Shown: piece after piece, positions 60,112 to 64,000 of the stretch
Layout of the letters: every line of letters starts with the position of its first letter
Position numbering within the stretch: the first letter of the stretch is position 1
NCBI GenBank assembly: GCA_031417915.1
Contig: JANOWN010000026.1
Coordinates: 13,343 to 77,342, forward strand
Length of the DNA: 64,000 bases
Source: Methylotenera_A sp031417915
GTDB taxonomy: Bacteria > Pseudomonadota > Gammaproteobacteria > Burkholderiales > Methylophilaceae
Direction: 5' to 3'
Made by a program: the position numbers and the translations under genes
The notes under the pieces: model-generated
Seen by the model: only the letters and a program-made list of their open reading frames with translations
Database searches by the model: none
Told to the model about the DNA's origin: nothing

Positions 60112-60519
60112 ATGACTGACCGCGACATGATAGATGATGAACAATGGCTGTTCAACTCAACTGAAATTGAGTTGAATAATATTAGCCATCCCGCTTGGGA
60201 TGAGCCGATTATATGCCGCGTCGAGGTTGATTTGCCAGGCTGGCTTTCACAATTGGCGGGCGGCAATCATTGGGAGGTATATAGCGAGGCCGAAGAGGAA
60301 AACTGCATTAGTTTTACGTTGCGTGAAATCTCCGGGCGTGAAAAAATCGCTAAAACAAACCCTAAATTAGCAGAAGTGACTTTGTATCACAATGGCTACG
60401 CGGTGGTGGATGTAGAAGGTAAAGCCTTGTTTGATGGCAGCTTAACCAATGGTACCAGCGATTGTGCGCATTTAAGCTATTTTCATGCTGAGAGCGGCGA
60501 GCCAATTACGTTGAATTAG
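60112..60519 (+). CDS. hypothetical acidic protein
   Basis: 135 residues. I do not recognise it. Soluble and acidic, no signal peptide or membrane segment. Visible blocks: CRVEVDLPGWLSQLAGGNHWEVY, a beta-rich middle, and a C-terminus with two isolated cysteines (SDCAHLSYFHAE). AGAGGAAC precedes ATG at good spacing. Codon use looks like that of its neighbours, so it is likely a real gene. It is isolated between pilD and element A copy 11. Confidence 0.65.
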   Translation: MTDRDMIDDEQWLFNSTEIELNNISHPAWDEPIICRVEVDLPGWLSQLAGGNHWEVYSEAEEENCISFTLREISGREKIAKTNPKLAEVTLYHNGYAVVDVEGKALFDGSLTNGTSDCAHLSYFHAESGEPITLN

Positions 60520-60552
60520 TATTGATTGAAGTCACTTAAAATATTTAAAAAT

Positions 60553-60591
60553 ATGCCCTACAGCCCAATATCCATGGGGTCTGTACGGCAT
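60553..60591 (-). repeat. palindromic element A, copy 11 (intergenic, longest stem)
   Basis: Core on the minus strand CCATGGATATTGG (first base changed) at 60565-60577. Outer arms ATGCCCTACAG/CTGTACGGCAT pair at 10 of 11 positions, then CCC/GGG pair inside. Lies between the hypothetical gene and ispB, 21 bp beyond the ispB stop. Confidence 0.8.
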
Positions 60592-60612
60592 CTTTATTTT
60601 AGCGTTTATAAA

Positions 60613-61581
60613 TTAAAAATCTCTTTTTACTGCAAACTCAGCCAAATCAATCAGCGCTTGTTTGTTAGCAGATTTTGCTAAATGTGCAATGGCTTCAACG
60701 CCTAGCCTAGCTTCATTCGCCGCTAAATCACGCACGTAATTTAAAGCATCCGTTGCTTTTACTGCGGCCAATACAGCGCGCAATTCATCTAAACCACCGT
60801 GCTGTATAGCGTTGCGAATAGTTGTAGCCTCTTGCTTGTTGCCTCTATGCATGGCAATTAACAAAGGTAAAGTCGGTTTGCCTTCAGCTAAATCGTCGCC
60901 TAAATTTTTGCCAATTTGACCTACGTCGCCAGTTAAATCTAGCACGTCGTCAATCAACTGAAATGCTGTGCCAAGCCGCATGCCGTATTGTGCCAGAGCG
61001 GTTTCGTCAGTTTGGTTTGCTCCGCTAATTACCGCGCCCAAACGTGTTGCGGCCTCGAATAATTTGGCAGTTTTAAAGTGAATCACTTTTAAATATTCTT
61101 GCTCGGTTACATCGGCATTGTGAATATTCATCAGCTGCAACACCTCGCCTTCTGAGATGATGTTCGTCGCCTCGGATAAAATTTGCATCACACGCATATT
61201 TTGCAGCTTTACCATCATTTGAAACGCGCGCGAATAAACAAAATCACCCACCAGCACGCTGGCAGCGTTGCCAAATAGGTGATTGGCGGTACTTTTGCCG
61301 CGACGCATGGCGCTTTCATCTACTACATCGTCATGCAAAAGTGTGGCGGTATGGATGAATTCGACAATGGCTGCAAGCTCGTGATGTTGCGTTTGAATCT
61401 TTCCAAACATGCCGCTGGAAAGCAATACCAGAGCGGGTCGCAGGCGCTTGCCACCACCGCTGATGATATGCTCGCCAATGGTATTAATGAGCGTAACCTC
61501 CGAGTAAAGAGAAGTTCGGATGACGCTATCAACCGCTTGCATATCGGCAGCAATAAAAGTTTGAATTTTGTTTAAAGGCAC
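60613..61581 (-). CDS. ispB: octaprenyl diphosphate synthase
   Basis: 322 residues. Trans-prenyltransferase that builds the ubiquinone side chain. The first Asp-rich motif is in LLHDDVVDESAMRRG, the second in QLIDDVLDLTGD; GGGKRLRPALVLL and KTAKLFEAATRLGA are further signatures. Divergent from rplU, as in most proteobacteria. Confidence 0.95.
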   Translation of the reverse strand: MPLNKIQTFIAADMQAVDSVIRTSLYSEVTLINTIGEHIISGGGKRLRPALVLLSSGMFGKIQTQHHELAAIVEFIHTATLLHDDVVDESAMRRGKSTANHLFGNAASVLVGDFVYSRAFQMMVKLQNMRVMQILSEATNIISEGEVLQLMNIHNADVTEQEYLKVIHFKTAKLFEAATRLGAVISGANQTDETALAQYGMRLGTAFQLIDDVLDLTGDVGQIGKNLGDDLAEGKPTLPLLIAMHRGNKQEATTIRNAIQHGGLDELRAVLAAVKATDALNYVRDLAANEARLGVEAIAHLAKSANKQALIDLAEFAVKRDF

Positions 61582-61687
61582 GGTTTGTTTAAAACTAGAT
61601 AAATCAATTAATGATAGGCGTTATTTTAACACACGCAATTTGCCATGCTGGATGAATAAATAATAGGCGTTACCAGTAATTTAGCGT

Positions 61688-61715
61688 TTGCAATATCCTG
61701 CAATTTAAGTATAAT
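61688..61715 (+). promoter_or_regulatory. sigma-70 promoter for rplU-rpmA
   Basis: TTGCAA (-35) and TATAAT (-10) separated by 16 bp, about 40 bp before the rplU start. Confidence 0.55.
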
Positions 61716-61754
61716 GCGCGATTCATTTGAACGTGTAGAAGCAAGGCTTAAATC

Positions 61755-62120
61755 ATGTACGCAGTAATTAAAACTGGTGGTAAACAATATAAAGTAGAAG
61801 CTGGTGCAACACTCAAGGTTGAAAAACTTTTGGGTGAAGTGGGTAGCAAAGTGGTTATCGACAAAGTGCTGATGATTGCAGACGGCGAAAACACAACCAT
61901 TGGCGCGCCATTGATTGCAGGCGCTACGGTTAATGCCACTGTGGTTTCTCACGGTCGTGCGGATAAAGTAATGATTTTCAAATTCCGCCGTCGTAAACAT
62001 TATCGTAAAACACAAGGCCATCGCCAAAGTTTTACAGAGATTCAAATTGGTGAAATTTTAGCTGCAGGGGCATCTGCAGCGAAACCAGCAAAAGCGAAAG
62101 CCGCTAAAGCTGCAGAATAA
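61755..62120 (+). CDS. rplU: 50S ribosomal protein L21
   Basis: 121 residues: a standard 103-residue L21 (MYAVIKTGGKQYKVEAG ... FKFRRRKHYRKTQGHRQ) plus an Ala/Lys-rich tail (AKPAKAKAAKAAE), a common variable extension. Followed after 35 bp by rpmA. Confidence 0.97.
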   Translation: MYAVIKTGGKQYKVEAGATLKVEKLLGEVGSKVVIDKVLMIADGENTTIGAPLIAGATVNATVVSHGRADKVMIFKFRRRKHYRKTQGHRQSFTEIQIGEILAAGASAAKPAKAKAAKAAE

Positions 62121-62155
62121 TTAAAGTAATAAATTAAGACTTAAAAGGATTAATC

Positions 62156-62413
62156 ATGGCACACAAAAAAGCAGGCGGTAGTTCACGTAACGGTCGCGAC
62201 TCACACTCACAACGTTTAGGCGTTAAAGCTTTTGGCGAAACAGTGGTTTCAGCAGGCAGCATTATCGTGCGCCAACGCGGTACTAAAATGCACGCAGGTG
62301 ACAACGTTGGCATGGGAAAAGACCATACGCTATTCGCAAAAATCGACGGCAAAGTGACATTTTGCATCAAAGGCGCGCTACGTCGCCAAATGGTGAATAT
62401 TGTTGCGGTTTAA
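62156..62413 (+). CDS. rpmA: 50S ribosomal protein L27
   Basis: 85 residues. MAHKKAGGSSRNGRDSHSQR and IIVRQRGTKMHAGDNVGMG are the family signatures. AAAAGGAT precedes ATG. A terminator follows, separating the L21-L27 unit from obgE. Confidence 0.97.
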   Translation: MAHKKAGGSSRNGRDSHSQRLGVKAFGETVVSAGSIIVRQRGTKMHAGDNVGMGKDHTLFAKIDGKVTFCIKGALRRQMVNIVAV

Positions 62414-62430
62414 GTTTAAGTAGTATGATT

Positions 62431-62460
62431 AAAGCCTCATCGTTTGATGGGGCTTTTTTA
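62431..62460 (+). terminator. rho-independent terminator after rpmA
   Basis: Stem AAAGCCTCATC/GATGGGGCTTT (one T-G pair), loop GTTT, then TTT, 17 bp after the rpmA stop. Confidence 0.88.
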
Positions 62461-62502
62461 TTTAGGTCACAGCATTAGGTTGCACATTAGGTTTTATAAA
62501 AG

Positions 62503-63564
62503 ATGAAATTCATAGATGAAGCGACAATTAAAGTCTACGCGGGTGACGGCGGCAACGGCGTAGCCACGTTCAGGCGCGAGAAGTACGAACCGCTGGGCGG
62601 CCCGAATGGCGGTGATGGTGGCAAAGGCGGTTCAATTTACGCGATAGCAGACCGCAACATCAATACGCTAGTCGATTATCGCTACACGCGTACTTTTCGT
62701 GGTCAACGCGGCGAAAACGGCCGTGGTGCAGAATGTTACGGCGCCAAAGGCGAAGAAATGGTGTTGCGCGTGCCCGTAGGCACAGTGATTTCCGATAAAG
62801 CCACCGAGCGCATGATTATCGACTTGGCCGAACATGGTCAAAAAGTGTTGCTGGCCAAAGGCGGCAATAATGGCTTGGGCAACGTGCATTTTAAATCGTC
62901 AATCAACCGCGCGCCGCGTCAATGCACTAAGGGCGAGCCAGGCGAAGAGTTTGAGCTGTATATGGAGCTGAAAGTGTTGGCGGACGTGGGCTTGCTCGGT
63001 ATGCCAAATGCAGGCAAATCGACCTTTATTCGTTCAGTTTCGGCCGCAAAACCAAAAGTGGCGGACTATCCCTTTACCACGCTACACCCTAATTTGGGCG
63101 TGGTGCGGGTGGATACCGAGCGCAGTTTTGTCATCGCCGATGTGCCAGGTTTAATTGAAGGCGCGGCTGAAGGCGCAGGGCTGGGACACCAGTTTCTACG
63201 CCATTTGCAGCGCACTTCATTATTGTTGCACTTGGTGGATATTGCGCCGTTTGACGACGCGACTGACCCCGTGGCTGAGGCCAAAGCAATCGTAAATGAG
63301 CTTAAAAAATATGACGAAGAACTTTATAATAAACCGCGCTGGTTGGTGCTAAATAAGACCGATATGCTGCAAGATAGCGCAGACGTGGTGAAAAAATTCG
63401 TCAAAGCTTACGGCTGGAAAGGCCGTGTATTCGCCATTTCTGCAATTAGCGGTGTGGGCTGTAAAGAGCTCACTTACGCGATTATGGATCACCTTGATGA
63501 AGTTAAAAAAGCTGCCCTAGAAGATAATAACCAGCAAAATGAGCAAATCTCTATTACTGAATAG
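62503..63564 (+). CDS. obgE: GTPase Obg/CgtA
   Basis: 353 residues. The N-terminal glycine-rich Obg fold has GDGGNGVATFRREKYEPLGG and PNGGDGGKGGSIYA. The G domain follows: G1 GMPNAGKSTFI, G3 DVPGLIEGAAEGAGLG, G4 LNKTDML and G5 SAISGVG. Late 50S assembly and stress control. Its 3' end overlaps the proB start by 26 bp. Confidence 0.97.
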   Translation: MKFIDEATIKVYAGDGGNGVATFRREKYEPLGGPNGGDGGKGGSIYAIADRNINTLVDYRYTRTFRGQRGENGRGAECYGAKGEEMVLRVPVGTVISDKATERMIIDLAEHGQKVLLAKGGNNGLGNVHFKSSINRAPRQCTKGEPGEEFELYMELKVLADVGLLGMPNAGKSTFIRSVSAAKPKVADYPFTTLHPNLGVVRVDTERSFVIADVPGLIEGAAEGAGLGHQFLRHLQRTSLLLHLVDIAPFDDATDPVAEAKAIVNELKKYDEELYNKPRWLVLNKTDMLQDSADVVKKFVKAYGWKGRVFAISAISGVGCKELTYAIMDHLDEVKKAALEDNNQQNEQISITE

Positions 63565-64000
63565 CAAAACGCTGATTGTCAAAGTCGGCTCTAGCCTTGT
63601 CACCAACAACGGCGAAGGGCTAGATCACGCCGCGATTGCCGCTTGGGCGGCGCAAATAAGCCAGCTCGTGAAAAACGGCAAACAAATCGCCTTGGTTTCT
63701 AGCGGCGCAGTGGCCGAAGGCATGCAGCGTTTGGGTTGGAAAACTCGCCCAGTTGAGGTAAACGAACTGCAAGCCGCTGCTGCGGTTGGGCAAATGGGTT
63801 TAGTACAAATGTACGAAAGCTGTTTTGCACAGCATGGCCTGCATACCGCGCAGATATTGCTTACCCACGATGATTTACGCGATAGAAAACGCTATTTAAA
63901 CGCACGTAGCACACTAAAAACCTTGCTAGCTTTAAACGTGATTCCAATTATTAATGAGAATGACACGGTAGTGACAGAAGAGATTCGCTTTGGCGATAAC
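63539..64000 (+). CDS. proB: glutamate 5-kinase (3' part beyond window)
   Basis: The first 154 codons of proB, cut by the right edge. ATG at 63539 lies inside the end of obgE. The amino-acid-kinase signatures LIVKVGSSLVTNNGEGLD, IALVSSGAVAEGMQRLGW and IPIINENDTV are clear. First step of proline synthesis. The obgE-proB order is common in betaproteobacteria. Confidence 0.93.
   Translation, partial: MSKSLLLNSKTLIVKVGSSLVTNNGEGLDHAAIAAWAAQISQLVKNGKQIALVSSGAVAEGMQRLGWKTRPVEVNELQAAAAVGQMGLVQMYESCFAQHGLHTAQILLTHDDLRDRKRYLNARSTLKTLLALNVIPIINENDTVVTEEIRFGDN

Overview
The window is a gene-dense, moderately AT-rich chromosomal segment of a Gram-negative bacterium, most likely a betaproteobacterium of the Methylophilaceae (Methylotenera-like). 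This placement is an inference. It rests on gene orders typical of Betaproteobacteria (ispB divergent from rplU-rpmA-obgE-proB; pilD-coaE-zapD-yacG; DUF721-M23 peptidase-secA), on the tkt-gap-pgk sugar-phosphate block beside a K+-independent H+-pyrophosphatase, and on overall protein similarity recalled from that family. There is no rRNA, tRNA, CRISPR array, prophage or insertion sequence. Both ends cut a gene: a glutathione S-transferase on the left and proB on the right.

Layout. 1-9 kb: GST, a VOC protein with a divergent LysR regulator, then tkt, gap, pgk, purC, two small membrane or DUF genes and ppa. 9-13 kb (minus strand): VIT-type transporter, hppA, a TauE-type exporter and a DUF721 protein. 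13-17 kb: M23 peptidase, secA and a DUF1289 gene, followed by about 430 bp of piled-up repeats. 17.8-29.1 kb: a long minus-strand series that reads, in transcription order, rnfA-B-C-D-G-E, nth, a FIST protein, DUF1841, an ECF sigma factor, a zinc-finger anti-sigma factor, then a three-gene copper/thiol RiPP set (Cys-repeat precursor, MNIO enzyme, DUF2063 partner). 29-35 kb: dapA-bamC-MBL hydrolase, then a small Ala/Pro lipoprotein, an orphan secretin-like protein, a DUF7931-like protein and roxA. 35-42 kb: a molybdopterin oxidoreductase, a calcium-binding-type secreted protein, a DUF3095 cyclase-like protein, an unknown lipoprotein and phoBR. 42-49 kb: OFA-type transporter, ribH-nusB, a signalling trio (PP2C phosphatase, double FHA protein, GAF-HD-GYP phosphodiesterase), thioredoxin-like ferredoxin and lpxH. 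49-60 kb: two cyclophilins, an L,D-transpeptidase, a TPR protein, cysS, argJ, Nudix-ThiE, PCu(A)C, yacG, zapD, coaE and pilD. 60-64 kb: an unknown protein, ispB, rplU, rpmA, obgE and proB.

Two things stand out. First, a short stem-loop element with a conserved 13-nt core (GCATGGATATTGG or close variants) occurs 11 times, on both strands. Four copies are intergenic and seven lie in frame inside genes, including two inside signal peptides and one forming the C-terminus of the MNIO enzyme. The core is nearly invariant while the flanking arms differ between copies but usually still pair. It behaves like a very small protein-coding palindromic element, analogous to the Rickettsia palindromic elements. 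A second, shorter stem-loop family (AAGCCA-GTATT-TGGCTT) has three copies at 37.9-41.7 kb. Second, the sigma/anti-sigma/RiPP operon has a precursor whose eight Cys motifs drift from the canonical GKCG to EGKCS and EGSCS. A perfect 13-bp hairpin sits between the regulators and the precursor gene, and both downstream enzyme genes end inside stem-loop repeats.
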